Source: Massilia sp. WG5
Lineage (GTDB): Bacteria > Pseudomonadota > Gammaproteobacteria > Burkholderiales > Burkholderiaceae_D
NCBI RefSeq assembly: GCF_001412595.2
Contig: NZ_CP012640.2
Location: forward strand, 4,526,001-4,590,000
DNA length: 64,000 nucleotides
Direction: 5' to 3'
The notes beneath the pieces are model-generated. The model was not told the DNA's origin. It saw nothing but the letters and a program-made list of their open reading frames with translations, and did no database searches. Below are positions 52,190-61,986 of this stretch, one piece after another. A program made the position numbers and the translations under genes. How positions within the stretch are numbered: position 1 is the stretch's first letter; each line of letters begins with the position of its first letter.

Positions 52190-54727
52190 ATGAAACTGAT
52201 CGTCATCGGCCACGGCATGGTGGGCCACAAATTTCTCGAATCTCTCTACGCCGACGCCGGCGCGGCAGCGTTCGACGTGACGGTGCTGTGCGAAGAGCCG
52301 CGTCCGGCCTACGACCGGGTGCACCTGTCGGAATTCTTTGCCGGCCGCAGCGCCGACGAGCTGTCGCTGGTGGCGCCGGGCTTTTTCGAACGCCACCCGG
52401 AGCGCCTGCGCCTGAAGCTGAACGCGAAAGCCGTGGCGCTCGACCGCGCCGCGAAAACCGTCACCCTGGCCGACGGCGAGGTGCTGGGCTACGACAAGCT
52501 GGTGTTCGCCACCGGCTCATCGCCTTTCGTGCCGCCGGTACCGGGCCGCGAACGCGCCGGCTGCTTCGTCTACCGCACCATCGAAGACCTCGAAGCGATG
52601 CTGGCTTGCGGCTCGACGGCACGGTCGGGCGTGGTGATCGGCGGCGGCCTGCTGGGCCTCGAATGCGCCAAGGCGCTGCGCGACATGCGGCTCGACACCC
52701 ATGTGGTCGAATTCGCGCCGCGCCTGATGGCGGTGCAGGTCGACGAGCTGGGCGGGCGCATGCTGCGCTCGCATATCGAAGCGCTGGGCGTGACCGTGCA
52801 CACGCAGAAGAACACCTTGCGCATCGTCGACGGCGAGACCGCCGCGCACCGCATGGAGTTCGCCGACGGCAGCGTCCTCGAGACCGACATGATCGTGTTC
52901 TCGGCCGGCATCCGCCCGCGAGACGAGCTGGCGCGCAGCGCCGGCCTGGCGCTCGGCCCGCGCGGCGGCATCGCCATCGACGACGCCTGCCTCAGCTCCG
53001 ACCCGGACGTGTATGCGATCGGCGAGTGCGCGGCCTGGAATGGCCAGACCTTCGGCCTGGTCGCCCCCGGCTACGACATGGCGCGCACCGTGGCGCGCGC
53101 GCTGCTCGGCCAGCAAGGCACGTTTGCCGGCGCCGACATGAGCACCAAGCTCAAATTGATGGGCGTGGACGTGGCTTCGATCGGCGACGCGCACGGCAAT
53201 ACCGAAGGCAGCCGCAGCTTCCAGTTCAGCGACGAACGCAAGCGCATCTATAAAAAGATCGTCGTCTCCGATTGCGGCAAGCGCCTGCTGGGCGCGGTGC
53301 TGGTCGGCGACGCCGCGGAATACGGCAACCTGCTGCAGATGGCGCTCAACAGCATGAAACTGCCTGCCTCGCCCGAATTCCTGATCCTGCCGCAAAGCGA
53401 AGGCGGCGCCCGCCCGGGCATCGGCGTCGAGGCGCTGCCGGCCACGGCCCAGGTCTGCTCCTGCAATGCGGTCAGCAAGGGCGCGATCGCGGAGGCGGTG
53501 GCGGGCGGCGCCTGCGACATCGCGGCCGTCAAAGCCTGCACCAATGCCGGCACGGCCTGCGGCGGCTGCGTGCCGCTGGTGAACCAGATCATGAAGGCCG
53601 AGATGGCGAAAGCCGGGCTGGCCGTCAGCAACCACCTGTGCGAGCACTTCCCGTACTCGCGCCAGGAACTGCACCACCTGGTGCGCGTCGGCCAGATCAA
53701 GTCGTTCGTCGAACTGCTGGGCAAGCACGGCAAGGGCCTGGGCTGCGACATCTGCAAGCCGGTCGCCGCCAACATCCTGGCCTCGACCTGGAACGACTTC
53801 GTGCTGAAGCCCGAGCACGCCAGCCTGCAGGATTCGAACGACTACTTCCTCGGGAATATCCAGAAGGACGGCACCTATTCCGTGGTGCCGCGCATGCCGG
53901 GCGGCGAGGTCACGCCGGACGGACTGATCGCGGTGGGGCAGGTGGCCAAGAAGTATGGCCTGTACACCAAGATCACCGGCGGCGCGCGGGTCGACATGTT
54001 CGGCGCCCGGGTCGACCAGCTGCCCTTCATCTGGGAAGAGCTGATCGCGGCCGGCTTCGAATCCGGCCACGCCTACGGCAAGTCGCTGCGCACCGTGAAA
54101 TCCTGCGTCGGCTCGACCTGGTGCCGCTACGGCGTCGGCGACAGCATCGGCTTCGGCATCGCGCTGGAGAACCGCTACAAGGGCCTGCGCGCGCCGCACA
54201 AGATCAAGTTCGGCGTGTCCGGCTGCACCCGCGAATGCGCCGAGGCCCAGGGCAAGGATGTCGGCCTGATCGCCACGGACAAGGGCTGGAACCTCTACGT
54301 GTGCGGCAACGGCGGCATGAAGCCGCGCCATGCCGAACTGCTGGCCTCGAACCTGGACGAGGAAACCGTCGTGAAGCTGGTCGACCGCTTCCTGATGTTC
54401 TATGTGCGCACCGGCGACCGCCTGCAGCGCACCAGCACCTGGAGGGAGAGCCTGGAGGGCGGCCTGGACTACCTGAAGCAGGTGGTGGTCGAGGACAGCC
54501 TGGGCATCGCCGCCGAACTGGAAGCCGACATGCAGCGCGTGGTCGACAGCTATGCCGACGAGTGGAAGAACGCGGTCGAAGACCCGGCGGTGCGCGCGCG
54601 CTTCCGCTCTTTCGTGAACAGCGAAGGCGTGGACGACAACGTGGTCTTCATGCCGGAGCGCGGCCAGGTGCGCCCGGCCACCCCGGACGAACGCACGCGC
54701 GTCATCCCCATCACCCGTATTGCCTGA
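52190..54727 (+). CDS. nirB: Assimilatory NAD(P)H nitrite reductase, large subunit NirB
   Basis: An 845-residue cytoplasmic enzyme reducing nitrite to ammonium. Domains in order: FAD/NAD oxidoreductase (1-400; LIVIGHGMVGHKFLESL, LVFATGSSPF, GLLGLECAKALRD), BFD-like [2Fe-2S] region (about 420-470; CSCNAVSKGAI, TACGGCVPL), then the sulfite/nitrite reductase half with SCVGSTWCRYGVGDS and the siroheme/4Fe-4S ligands in GVSGCTRECAEAQGKDVG. Full length. Siroheme synthesis genes are not in the window. Confidence 0.96.
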   Translation: MKLIVIGHGMVGHKFLESLYADAGAAAFDVTVLCEEPRPAYDRVHLSEFFAGRSADELSLVAPGFFERHPERLRLKLNAKAVALDRAAKTVTLADGEVLGYDKLVFATGSSPFVPPVPGRERAGCFVYRTIEDLEAMLACGSTARSGVVIGGGLLGLECAKALRDMRLDTHVVEFAPRLMAVQVDELGGRMLRSHIEALGVTVHTQKNTLRIVDGETAAHRMEFADGSVLETDMIVFSAGIRPRDELARSAGLALGPRGGIAIDDACLSSDPDVYAIGECAAWNGQTFGLVAPGYDMARTVARALLGQQGTFAGADMSTKLKLMGVDVASIGDAHGNTEGSRSFQFSDERKRIYKKIVVSDCGKRLLGAVLVGDAAEYGNLLQMALNSMKLPASPEFLILPQSEGGARPGIGVEALPATAQVCSCNAVSKGAIAEAVAGGACDIAAVKACTNAGTACGGCVPLVNQIMKAEMAKAGLAVSNHLCEHFPYSRQELHHLVRVGQIKSFVELLGKHGKGLGCDICKPVAANILASTWNDFVLKPEHASLQDSNDYFLGNIQKDGTYSVVPRMPGGEVTPDGLIAVGQVAKKYGLYTKITGGARVDMFGARVDQLPFIWEELIAAGFESGHAYGKSLRTVKSCVGSTWCRYGVGDSIGFGIALENRYKGLRAPHKIKFGVSGCTRECAEAQGKDVGLIATDKGWNLYVCGNGGMKPRHAELLASNLDEETVVKLVDRFLMFYVRTGDRLQRTSTWRESLEGGLDYLKQVVVEDSLGIAAELEADMQRVVDSYADEWKNAVEDPAVRARFRSFVNSEGVDDNVVFMPERGQVRPATPDERTRVIPITRIA

Positions 54728-54746
54728 ACCATCGAGGAGAACCATC

Positions 54747-55094
54747 ATGCATCGCGATATCCAGCTCAAGCAATGGAACCCTGTCTGCCCCCTCGACCGC
54801 ATCGTGCCCGACACCGGCGTGTGCGCGCTGCTGAACGGACGCCAGGTGGCCGTGTTCCGCGTCGGCGCCGAGTCCCCGGACCTGTTCGCCATCGATAACT
54901 TCGACCCGAATTCGCAGGCCGCCGTGCTGTCGCGCGGACTGGTCGGCAGCATCGGCGAGCGCGTCGTGGTGGCCTCGCCGATCTACAAGCAGCATTTCGA
55001 CCTGCGCACCGGCGAGTGCCTCGAGGCGCCGCACAACTCGGTGTCGAGCTATCCGGTGCGGGTCGAAAACGGCCAGGTCCTGGTGGGAGCCTGA
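54747..55094 (+). CDS. nirD: Nitrite reductase small subunit NirD
   Basis: A 115-residue Rieske-like fold protein. It has the NirD start (WNPVCPLDRIVPDTGVCALL) and SPIYKQHFDLRTGECLEAP, but, as in other NirD proteins, lacks the Cys-x-His pairs of a true Rieske cluster. Start ATG 54747 follows GAGGAGAACCATC; the upstream in-frame TTG lacks a site. It assembles with NirB. Confidence 0.95.
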   Translation: MHRDIQLKQWNPVCPLDRIVPDTGVCALLNGRQVAVFRVGAESPDLFAIDNFDPNSQAAVLSRGLVGSIGERVVVASPIYKQHFDLRTGECLEAPHNSVSSYPVRVENGQVLVGA

Positions 55095-55095
55095 G

Positions 55096-56313
55096 ATGAA
55101 CAAGCCCTCGCTGGTCGTGATCGGCAACGGCATGGCCGGCATGCGCACGGTCGAGGAACTGCTGAAGCTGGACCGCGACATGTACGACATCACCGTGTTC
55201 GGCGCCGAGCCGCACGGGAACTACAACCGCATCCTGCTCTCGCCGGTGCTGGCGGGCGAGAAGACGGTCGAGGACATCATGCTGCACACGCGCGAGTGGT
55301 ATGCGGCGAACGGCGTCACCCTGCGCGCCGGCGACCCGGTCGTGCGCATCGACCGCCAGCGGCGCATCGTGGAAGCGGCGTCCGGCCTCGCCGTGCCCTA
55401 CGACCGCCTGCTGGTCGCGACCGGCTCGAAGCCCTTCATCGTGCCGGTGCCCGGCCATGGCTTGCGCGGCGTGATCGGTTTCCGCGACCTGCACGACGTC
55501 GACGCCATGCTGGCGGCGGCGCGCACGGGCGGTCGCGCGGTCGTGATCGGCGGCGGCCTGCTGGGCCTGGAAGCCGCCAACGGCCTGCTGCGCCGGGGCA
55601 TGGAGGTGAGCGTGGTGCACGTGACCGCCAGCCTGATGAACCAGCAGCTGGATGCGCCTGCGGCCGAGCTGCTGCGCGCCTCGCTGGAGCGGCGCGGCCT
55701 GCGTATCCTGCTGAGCCGCCAGACCGCCGCCCTCGAAGGCGAGGACCGCGTGCAGTCGGTGCGCCTGGCCGACGGCGAAGTCATCCCGGCCGACCTGGTG
55801 GTGATGGCGGCCGGCGTGCGTCCCAACGTCGCGCTGGCCCAGGCGGCAGGGCTGCACGTGGAGCGCGCGATCGTGGTCGACGACACCCTGCAGACCTACG
55901 ACCCGCGCGTCTACGCCGTCGGCGAATGCGTGCAGCACCGCCGCGCCACCTTCGGCCTGGTGGCGCCGATCTGGGACCAGGCCCGCGTCTGCGCGGCCCA
56001 CCTGGCTGGCGCCGGTCATCGCCGCTACGTGCAGCAGGCTACCGCCACCAAGCTGAAGGTGACGGGCGTCGACCTGTACTCGGCCGGCGACATCGTCGGC
56101 TCTGATGCCAGCGAAGACCTGGTGCTGCGCGACCGCCGCGGCGGCGTCTACAAGCGCCTGGTGGTCGGCGGGCGCCGCCTGCTGGGCGTGGTGCTGTACG
56201 GCGACGTCGCCGACGGACCCTGGTACTTCGAGCTGATCCAGAACCGCACCGACATCTCTTCCATCCGCAACCACCTGCTGTTCGGCCAGGCGCAGTCCCT
56301 GGCAGCCGCGTAA
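55096..56313 (+). CDS. FAD/NAD(P)-dependent oxidoreductase, probable nitrate reductase electron donor
   Basis: A 405-residue pyridine-nucleotide-disulfide-type flavoprotein closely resembling the N-terminal half of NirB: VVIGNGMAGMRTVEELLKLD, NYNRILLSPVLAGEKTVEDI, LLVATGSKPFIVPVPG, VVIGGGLLGLEAANGLLRRG. One base separates it from nirD, and the catalytic nitrate reductase gene follows at 12 bases. It most likely passes NAD(P)H electrons to the C-terminal [2Fe-2S] domain of that reductase (NasB-like role). Family is certain, partner is inferred. Confidence 0.88.
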   Translation: MNKPSLVVIGNGMAGMRTVEELLKLDRDMYDITVFGAEPHGNYNRILLSPVLAGEKTVEDIMLHTREWYAANGVTLRAGDPVVRIDRQRRIVEAASGLAVPYDRLLVATGSKPFIVPVPGHGLRGVIGFRDLHDVDAMLAAARTGGRAVVIGGGLLGLEAANGLLRRGMEVSVVHVTASLMNQQLDAPAAELLRASLERRGLRILLSRQTAALEGEDRVQSVRLADGEVIPADLVVMAAGVRPNVALAQAAGLHVERAIVVDDTLQTYDPRVYAVGECVQHRRATFGLVAPIWDQARVCAAHLAGAGHRRYVQQATATKLKVTGVDLYSAGDIVGSDASEDLVLRDRRGGVYKRLVVGGRRLLGVVLYGDVADGPWYFELIQNRTDISSIRNHLLFGQAQSLAAA

Positions 56314-56325
56314 CCGGAGTCTCCC

Positions 56326-59040
56326 ATGAAGCTGTCCGCCATCCCCACCGCCGTGCGTACCACCTGTCCCTATTGCGGCGTCGGCTGCGGCGTGCGCGCC
56401 CAGGTCGGCAAGGACGGACAGCTCGCCATCCAGGGCGACGATGCCCATCCGGCCAGCCAAGGCCGGCTGTGCGTGAAGGGCTCGGCGCTGGGCGAGACCG
56501 TGGGGCTCGAAGGGCGGCTGCTGTCGCCGATGCTGCGTGACGGATCGGTGCTGCGCGAGAGCTCCTGGGACGAGGCGCTCGCCAGGGTGGCCGGCGGTTT
56601 TCAAAAGATCATCGCCGAGCACGGACCGGATGCGGTGGCGCTGTACGTCTCCGGCCAGCTGCTGACCGAGGATTACTACGTCGCCAACAAGCTCATGAAG
56701 GGCTATATCGGCAGCGCGAACATCGACACCAATTCGCGCCTGTGCATGTCCTCGGCCGTGGCCGGCCACAAGCGCGCCTTCGGCGAGGACATCGTGCCCG
56801 GCTGCTACGAGGACTTCGAACTGGCCGACCTGGTGGTGCTGGTCGGCTCGAACGCGGCCTGGTGCCATCCGACCCTGTACCAGCGCATCGCGCGCGCCAA
56901 GGAGGCGCGGCCGCAGATGAAGGTGGTCGTGATCGACCCGCGCCGCACCGCCACCTGCGACCTGGCCGACCTGCACCTGCCGCTTAAAATCGGCAGCGAC
57001 GTCTGGCTGTTCAACGGGCTGCTGGCTTACCTGGCGACCCACGGCGCGGTCGACGCCGCGTTCGTCGAAGCGCATACCGCGGGCCTGGGCGATGCACTGG
57101 ACGCGGCGGGGCAGGCCGGCAGTCTGATCGACGTCGCCAGGGCCTGCAAACTCGACCACCGGCAGCTGCTGGCCTTCTATGAACTGTTCGCCAGGACCGA
57201 AAAGACGGTCAGCGCCTTCACCATGGGGGTGAACCAGTCCTCCAGCGGCGCCGACAAGGTCAACGCCATCATCAACTGCCACCTGGCCACGGGCCGCATC
57301 GGCCGTCCCGGCATGGGGCCGTTCTCGCTGACCGGCCAGCCGAACGCGATGGGCGGCCGCGAGGTGGGCGGCCTGGCGAACATGCTGGCGGCCCACATGG
57401 AGCTGGACGATGCCGGCCAGCGCGCCGCGCTGCAGGCTTTCTGGGACGCGCCGCGCATGGCGGACAAACCGGGCCTGAAGGCGGTCGACCTGTTCCGCGC
57501 GATCGAGGAGGGCCGCGTGAAGGCGGTGTGGATCATGGCCACCAACCCGCTGGTCAGCCTGCCGGATGCCGACCAGGCCAGGTGCGCGCTGGAAAAATGC
57601 GAGCTGGTGGTGGCGTCCGACATCGTGCTGGGCACCGACACGAACGCGCTGGCCGACGTGCTGCTGCCGGCCCTGGGCTGGGGCGAGAAGGATGGCACGG
57701 TCACCAATTCCGAGCGCTGCATCTCGCGCCAGCGCGCTTTCCTGTCTGCGCCCGGCCAGGCGCGGCCCGACTGGGACATCGTTTCCGAGGTCGCGCGCCG
57801 GATGGGCTTTTCCGGTTTCGATTTCACGTCGCCGCACCAGATCTTCGACGAGCACGCGCGCCTGTCGGGCTGGCGGAACGGCGTCGGCGGCCAGCCCCGC
57901 CGCGTGTTCGACATCACCGGCCTGGCGGGCATGACGCGCAGCGATTACGACGCGCTCGAACCCGTCCAGTGGCCGGTCCGCGCGCCGGGCGATCGTACTG
58001 CACGCCTGTTCGGCGACGGCCATTTCGCCTACCCGGACGGCAAGGCGCGCTTCGTGGCCACGCGCGTGCGCCTGCCCGCGCATGCGCCCGACGCCGACTT
58101 CCCGCTGGTGCTGAACACCGGCCGCGTGCGCGACCAGTGGCATACGATGACGCGTACCGGGCGCTCCGTCAAACTGGCCGAGCATGTGCCCGAACCCTTC
58201 GTTGACCTGCACCCCCAGGACGCGTTGCTGTGCGGCGTGAAGGAAGGCGAGCTGGCGCGCGTGTCGAGCCGCTGGGGCGCGGCCGTGGCGCGCGTGCGGC
58301 ACGGCGGCGGCATCGCGCGCGGCAGCGTGTTCATGCCGATCCACTGGAGCGGCCAGACGGCGTCGGACGCGCGCGTCGGCAGCATCGTGAATCCGGCCGT
58401 GGACCCGGTCTCGGGCGAGCCGGAGTTCAAGCATACGCCGGTGCGTGTCGAACCCTTCGGCGTGAACTGGTACGGCTTCATCCTCAGCCGCGCGGCGCTG
58501 CCGCTGGAAGAAGCGGCCAACTGGACCCGCATCCAGGGCGCGGGCTTGGTGCGCTACGAGCTGGCCGGGCGCAATCCCTTTGCCGGCGCGGCCGGCTGGG
58601 CGCGCCGGCTGCTGCAGGTGGACGAGGAAGACGCCGACTGGATCGAGCTCGAGGACCGCAGCGGCGGCGTGTTTCGCGCGGCCCACCTGGTCGACGGCCG
58701 CATCGAGGCCTGCCTGTTCGTGTCGCAACGCCAGGACTTGTCGGCGCCCGGGTCTCCTTCCCATCAGTGGCTGGCGCAGGTGTTCAACAAGGAGGCCTTG
58801 ACGCCGCAGGACCGCATCGGCCTGCTGTCCGGCCGCGCAAGAGAGCAGGGGGCCGATCCGGGCCCGACCGTTTGCTCCTGCTTCGGCGTGGGCCGCAACA
58901 CGATCCGCATCGCGATCGAGAAGCAGGGCCTGCGCGACGCCTCGCAGGTCACGGCCTGCCTCAAGGCCGGCGGCAATTGCGGCTCCTGCGTACCGGAGAT
59001 ACGGGCGCTGCTGGCGGCTTGCAGTTCAGGCAGCGATTAA
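56326..59040 (+). CDS. nasA: Assimilatory nitrate reductase catalytic subunit
   Basis: A 904-residue molybdopterin enzyme reducing nitrate to nitrite in the cytoplasm. The N-terminal 4Fe-4S cluster is C14-x2-C17-x3-C21-x27-C49 (TTCPYCGVGCGVR, GRLCVKG). The bis-MGD domain (about 60-750) has NTNSRLCMSSAVAGHKRAFG-like and TGRIGRPGMGPFSLTGQPNA segments, then the MopB cap. A C-terminal BFD-like [2Fe-2S] domain (about 850-895) has CSCFGVGRNTI and GNCGSCVPEIRAL. No twin-Arg signal, so it is the assimilatory not the periplasmic Nap type. Confidence 0.93.
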   Translation: MKLSAIPTAVRTTCPYCGVGCGVRAQVGKDGQLAIQGDDAHPASQGRLCVKGSALGETVGLEGRLLSPMLRDGSVLRESSWDEALARVAGGFQKIIAEHGPDAVALYVSGQLLTEDYYVANKLMKGYIGSANIDTNSRLCMSSAVAGHKRAFGEDIVPGCYEDFELADLVVLVGSNAAWCHPTLYQRIARAKEARPQMKVVVIDPRRTATCDLADLHLPLKIGSDVWLFNGLLAYLATHGAVDAAFVEAHTAGLGDALDAAGQAGSLIDVARACKLDHRQLLAFYELFARTEKTVSAFTMGVNQSSSGADKVNAIINCHLATGRIGRPGMGPFSLTGQPNAMGGREVGGLANMLAAHMELDDAGQRAALQAFWDAPRMADKPGLKAVDLFRAIEEGRVKAVWIMATNPLVSLPDADQARCALEKCELVVASDIVLGTDTNALADVLLPALGWGEKDGTVTNSERCISRQRAFLSAPGQARPDWDIVSEVARRMGFSGFDFTSPHQIFDEHARLSGWRNGVGGQPRRVFDITGLAGMTRSDYDALEPVQWPVRAPGDRTARLFGDGHFAYPDGKARFVATRVRLPAHAPDADFPLVLNTGRVRDQWHTMTRTGRSVKLAEHVPEPFVDLHPQDALLCGVKEGELARVSSRWGAAVARVRHGGGIARGSVFMPIHWSGQTASDARVGSIVNPAVDPVSGEPEFKHTPVRVEPFGVNWYGFILSRAALPLEEAANWTRIQGAGLVRYELAGRNPFAGAAGWARRLLQVDEEDADWIELEDRSGGVFRAAHLVDGRIEACLFVSQRQDLSAPGSPSHQWLAQVFNKEALTPQDRIGLLSGRAREQGADPGPTVCSCFGVGRNTIRIAIEKQGLRDASQVTACLKAGGNCGSCVPEIRALLAACSSGSD

Positions 59041-59120
59041 TGCAGTCCATCGCAAAACCCCGGACGGGCGTGAATTCGCTGCTTACAATGCATTCACCTT
59101 AACCCGACCGAGAGTCTGCG

Positions 59121-59753
59121 ATGCGTCCCTCCACCCTTGCCCTTGCCGCCATCCTCACCATCGCCGCTTCCGCCGCCCGGGCGGACAGCGAGGTCCGCAC
59201 CACCCCGGCGTTCACGTCGATCAGTGCGCAGGGCCCGTTCAGCCTCACCGTGGACGCCGGCAAGGCGCAGTCGCTGACGGTGCGCGGCGACGCCAGGTTT
59301 CTCAAGGAATTGACGAGTGAAGTCGTGAATGGCGAACTGCGCCTTCATATGCGCAACAAGAGCTACAGCACTAAGAGCGGCGACCAGCGCATCGTCATCA
59401 CCGTGCCGGCGCTGCGTGCGCTGGACGTCGAAGGCGCGGGCGAGATCAAGCTCAACGGCATCCGCGGCGAGCGCCTCGACGTGAATTACCGGGGCGCCGG
59501 CAGCATGACCATCAATGGCGAAGTCAGGACCTTCAAGATGCAGGCGGAAGGTGTCGGCGAGGTCGATGCGAAAGACTTCATTGCGAACGACGCGGATATC
59601 CGCTTCCGCGGCGTCGGCGACGTCAAGGTCTACGCCAGCAACAGGCTCGACGCGGTGGTGCAGGGCATGGGCGACCTGACCTATTACGGCAAGCCGCGCA
59701 CGGTCAACAAGTCGGCTTCGGGCATCGGCTCGGTCAAGGCGGGGGACCGATAA
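59121..59753 (+). CDS. Head-GIN (DUF2807) domain exported protein
   Basis: A 210-residue protein with a signal peptide (ends ASAARA) and a right-handed beta-solenoid-like DUF2807 domain (VRTTPAFTSISAQGPFSLTV, LDVEGAGEIKLNGIRGERLD, GVGDVKVYASNRLDAVVQGM). Such domains are called putative autotransporter adhesin heads, but here no translocator is fused. It likely resides in the periplasm or on the surface. It overlaps the convergent LysR gene by 20 bases. Confidence 0.87.
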   Translation: MRPSTLALAAILTIAASAARADSEVRTTPAFTSISAQGPFSLTVDAGKAQSLTVRGDARFLKELTSEVVNGELRLHMRNKSYSTKSGDQRIVITVPALRALDVEGAGEIKLNGIRGERLDVNYRGAGSMTINGEVRTFKMQAEGVGEVDAKDFIANDADIRFRGVGDVKVYASNRLDAVVQGMGDLTYYGKPRTVNKSASGIGSVKAGDR

Positions 59754-60693
59754 TCCCGAAGGCCTGCGGCACCGCGACCCGCATGATGTCGATGAAGCGC
59801 CGCAGCCGCGCCGGATAAAAGCGCGCCGGCGGATAGACCAGGTGGATCGGCAGCGGCGCCGCCTCCCAGTCCGGCGTCAGCTGCACCAGGCGGCCCGCCT
59901 CCAGCTCTTCGCGCAGGGCCCAGGACGAGCCGACCGCCACCCCCACGTCCAGCAGCGCGGCGCTGCGCATCGCGTACAGGTTGTCGGTGACCAGGCGCGG
60001 CTGGATCGGGAAGCGCAGCGTCTCGGCGCTCTGCCGGTGCGTCAGCGCGACCTCGTTGCGGTAGAAAGGCGACACCGCGATCCAGGGCAGGGCGGCCAGT
60101 TCGCCCGGATGCCCCGGCACGGCGCCGCCTTGCAGCAGCGATGGCGCGCAGACCACGATGCGCGGCACTTCTCCCAGCCGGATCGCGACCACCGAGGGGT
60201 CCGGAATGTCGCCGACCCGGATCGCGCAATCGATGCCCTCGGCGATGAAGTCCGGCGTGCGGTCGTGCAGGATCCAGTCGACCGCCATCTTCGGATAACG
60301 TTTCAGGTACTCGGCCAGCGGCGTCACCAGCTGCTGCTGGCCGAAGGCGTGCGGCGCGATCACGCGCAGCAGCCCGACCGGTTCCTCGCCGGCGCCGCGG
60401 ATCTCGCTCTCGAATTCCTGCCAGCCGGCGATCAGCTCCTTGGCCCGGGTGTAGCAGCGCATGCCGTCGTCGGTCAGCTTCATCGCGTGGGTCGAGCGCT
60501 GCAGCAGGCGCACGCCGAGCGACTTTTCCAGGCTCTTGAGGCGCCGGCTGACGGTGGGCTGGGTCGTCTGTAACAGCCGCGCCGCCGCCGACAGGCTGCC
60601 GGCATCGACGATGCGGACAAAGGTTTCCACCAGCATCATGCGATCGGTTATGCGATCTGTGGTGGAAGCAATGCCGTTAAGTTCGAAGTTCAT
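59734..60693 (-). CDS. LysR-family transcriptional regulator
   Basis: A 319-residue LysR protein: HTH at about 20-80 (MMLVETFVRIVDAGSLSAAA, TQPTVSRRLKSLEKSLGVRL) and an effector-binding domain (LLRVIAPHAFGQQQLVTPLA). Start taken at ATG 60693; an internal ATG at MMLVETF would remove about 18 residues. It is divergent from the MFS exporter gene across 96 bases and probably controls it. Confidence 0.9.
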   Translation of the reverse strand: MNFELNGIASTTDRITDRMMLVETFVRIVDAGSLSAAARLLQTTQPTVSRRLKSLEKSLGVRLLQRSTHAMKLTDDGMRCYTRAKELIAGWQEFESEIRGAGEEPVGLLRVIAPHAFGQQQLVTPLAEYLKRYPKMAVDWILHDRTPDFIAEGIDCAIRVGDIPDPSVVAIRLGEVPRIVVCAPSLLQGGAVPGHPGELAALPWIAVSPFYRNEVALTHRQSAETLRFPIQPRLVTDNLYAMRSAALLDVGVAVGSSWALREELEAGRLVQLTPDWEAAPLPIHLVYPPARFYPARLRRFIDIMRVAVPQAFGIIGPPP

Positions 60694-60789
60694 ACGCCCA
60701 GTGTATAACAGTTCGACGTCCGCCGCGTCTACCGTCCTCGCGCCGGGATCAGGATAATGGCGCCATCGAGAAACCATCGGAAGCGCACC

Positions 60790-61986
60790 ATGAACACTGT
60801 CCAGACCCTGGAAGCCCGGCCCCACCTGTCCTCATCGCTGACCTTTCTGCTGGCGGGGGCCACCGGGCTGACCGTCGCCGCGCTCTACTACAGCCAGCCG
60901 ACCCTGGGCGTGCTGGCCGGCGACCTGCACGCCAGCCCGCGCGAGATCGGCTGGATCCCGACCCTGACCCAGCTCGGCTATGCGCTCGGCCTGCTGCTGC
61001 TGGCGCCGCTGGGCGACCGCTTCGACCGCCGCAACATCATCCTGCTGAAGGCCGTGATCCTGTGCGCTGCGCTGCTGCTGACCGGCTTCGCGCCGGGCCT
61101 GCCGGTGCTGCTGGTGGCCAGCCTGCTGGTCGGCCTGTTCGCGACCGTGGCCCAGGACATCGTCCCGGCCGCGGCCACGCTGGCGCCGCCGGAGGAGCGC
61201 GGCAAGGCGGTCGGCACGGTGATGACGGGCCTGCTGATGGGCATCCTGCTGTCGCGGGTGGTGAGCGGCTTCGTCGCCGAGACCTTCGGTTGGCGCGCCA
61301 TGTTCGTCGCGGCCGCGGTCAGCGTGGCCCTGCTGGCGGTGGTGCTGGCGAAGGGTTTGCCGCGCTTTGCGCCGACCACCAGCAAGCCCTACCCGGAGCT
61401 GCTGAAATCGCTGGTGCACCTGTGGGTCGAATATCCGAAGCTGCGCCAGGCCGCGCTGGCCCAGAGCCTGCTGGCGCTCGGCTTTTCCGCCTTCTGGTCG
61501 ACCCTGGCCGTGATGCTGCACGATGCGCCCTTCCACCTGGGCTCGGGCGCTGCCGGCGCCTTCGGCCTGGCCGGCGCGGCCGGCGCCCTGGCCGCGCCCT
61601 TCGCCGGCCGCCTGGCGGACCGCCACGGCCCGGACTGGGTGCTGCGCATCGCCTGCGCCATCGCGGTGGTGTCCTTCGCGTCGATGCTCCTGATGCCACT
61701 GCTGCCGGTGTCGGCCCAGCTGGTGCTGCTGGCGCTGGCGACGGTCGGCTTCGACCTGGGCGTGCAGGCCAGCCTGATCTCGCACCAGACCATCGTCTAC
61801 GGCATCGCGCCGGAAGCGCGCAGCCGCCTGAACGCGGTGCTGATGACCTGCATGTTCATCGGCATGGCGACCGGCGGCCTGCTCGGCGCCCAGGTGCTGG
61901 CGAGCTGGGGCTGGATGGGCGTGACCCTGGTGGCGACCCTGGCGGCCGGCGGCGCGCTGCTGGTGCGCCTGGGGACCAAACGGTAA
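60790..61986 (+). CDS. MFS transporter (DHA-type exporter)
   Basis: A 398-residue, 12-segment major facilitator: LAGATGLTVAALYYSQPTLG, motif A-like GDRFDRRNIILLK, and VSGFVAETFGWRAMF. Sugar-efflux or drug:H+ antiporter type; substrate unknown. ATG 60790 is preceded by GGAAGCGCACC. An ATG at 60757 (11 codons longer, with AGGATA next to it) is also possible. Confidence 0.88.
   Translation: MNTVQTLEARPHLSSSLTFLLAGATGLTVAALYYSQPTLGVLAGDLHASPREIGWIPTLTQLGYALGLLLLAPLGDRFDRRNIILLKAVILCAALLLTGFAPGLPVLLVASLLVGLFATVAQDIVPAAATLAPPEERGKAVGTVMTGLLMGILLSRVVSGFVAETFGWRAMFVAAAVSVALLAVVLAKGLPRFAPTTSKPYPELLKSLVHLWVEYPKLRQAALAQSLLALGFSAFWSTLAVMLHDAPFHLGSGAAGAFGLAGAAGALAAPFAGRLADRHGPDWVLRIACAIAVVSFASMLLMPLLPVSAQLVLLALATVGFDLGVQASLISHQTIVYGIAPEARSRLNAVLMTCMFIGMATGGLLGAQVLASWGWMGVTLVATLAAGGALLVRLGTKR

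Noticed and set aside
54747..55094. NirD lacks Rieske cluster ligands.
   Set aside because: This is the normal state of NirD proteins, not a defect.
54766..58764. A 1332-codon open frame antisense to nirD, the flavoprotein and the nitrate reductase gene.
   Set aside because: Composition is His/Gln/Arg/Ala/Val-rich without any domain, and it mirrors three well-supported genes on the other strand; a typical GC-rich shadow frame.
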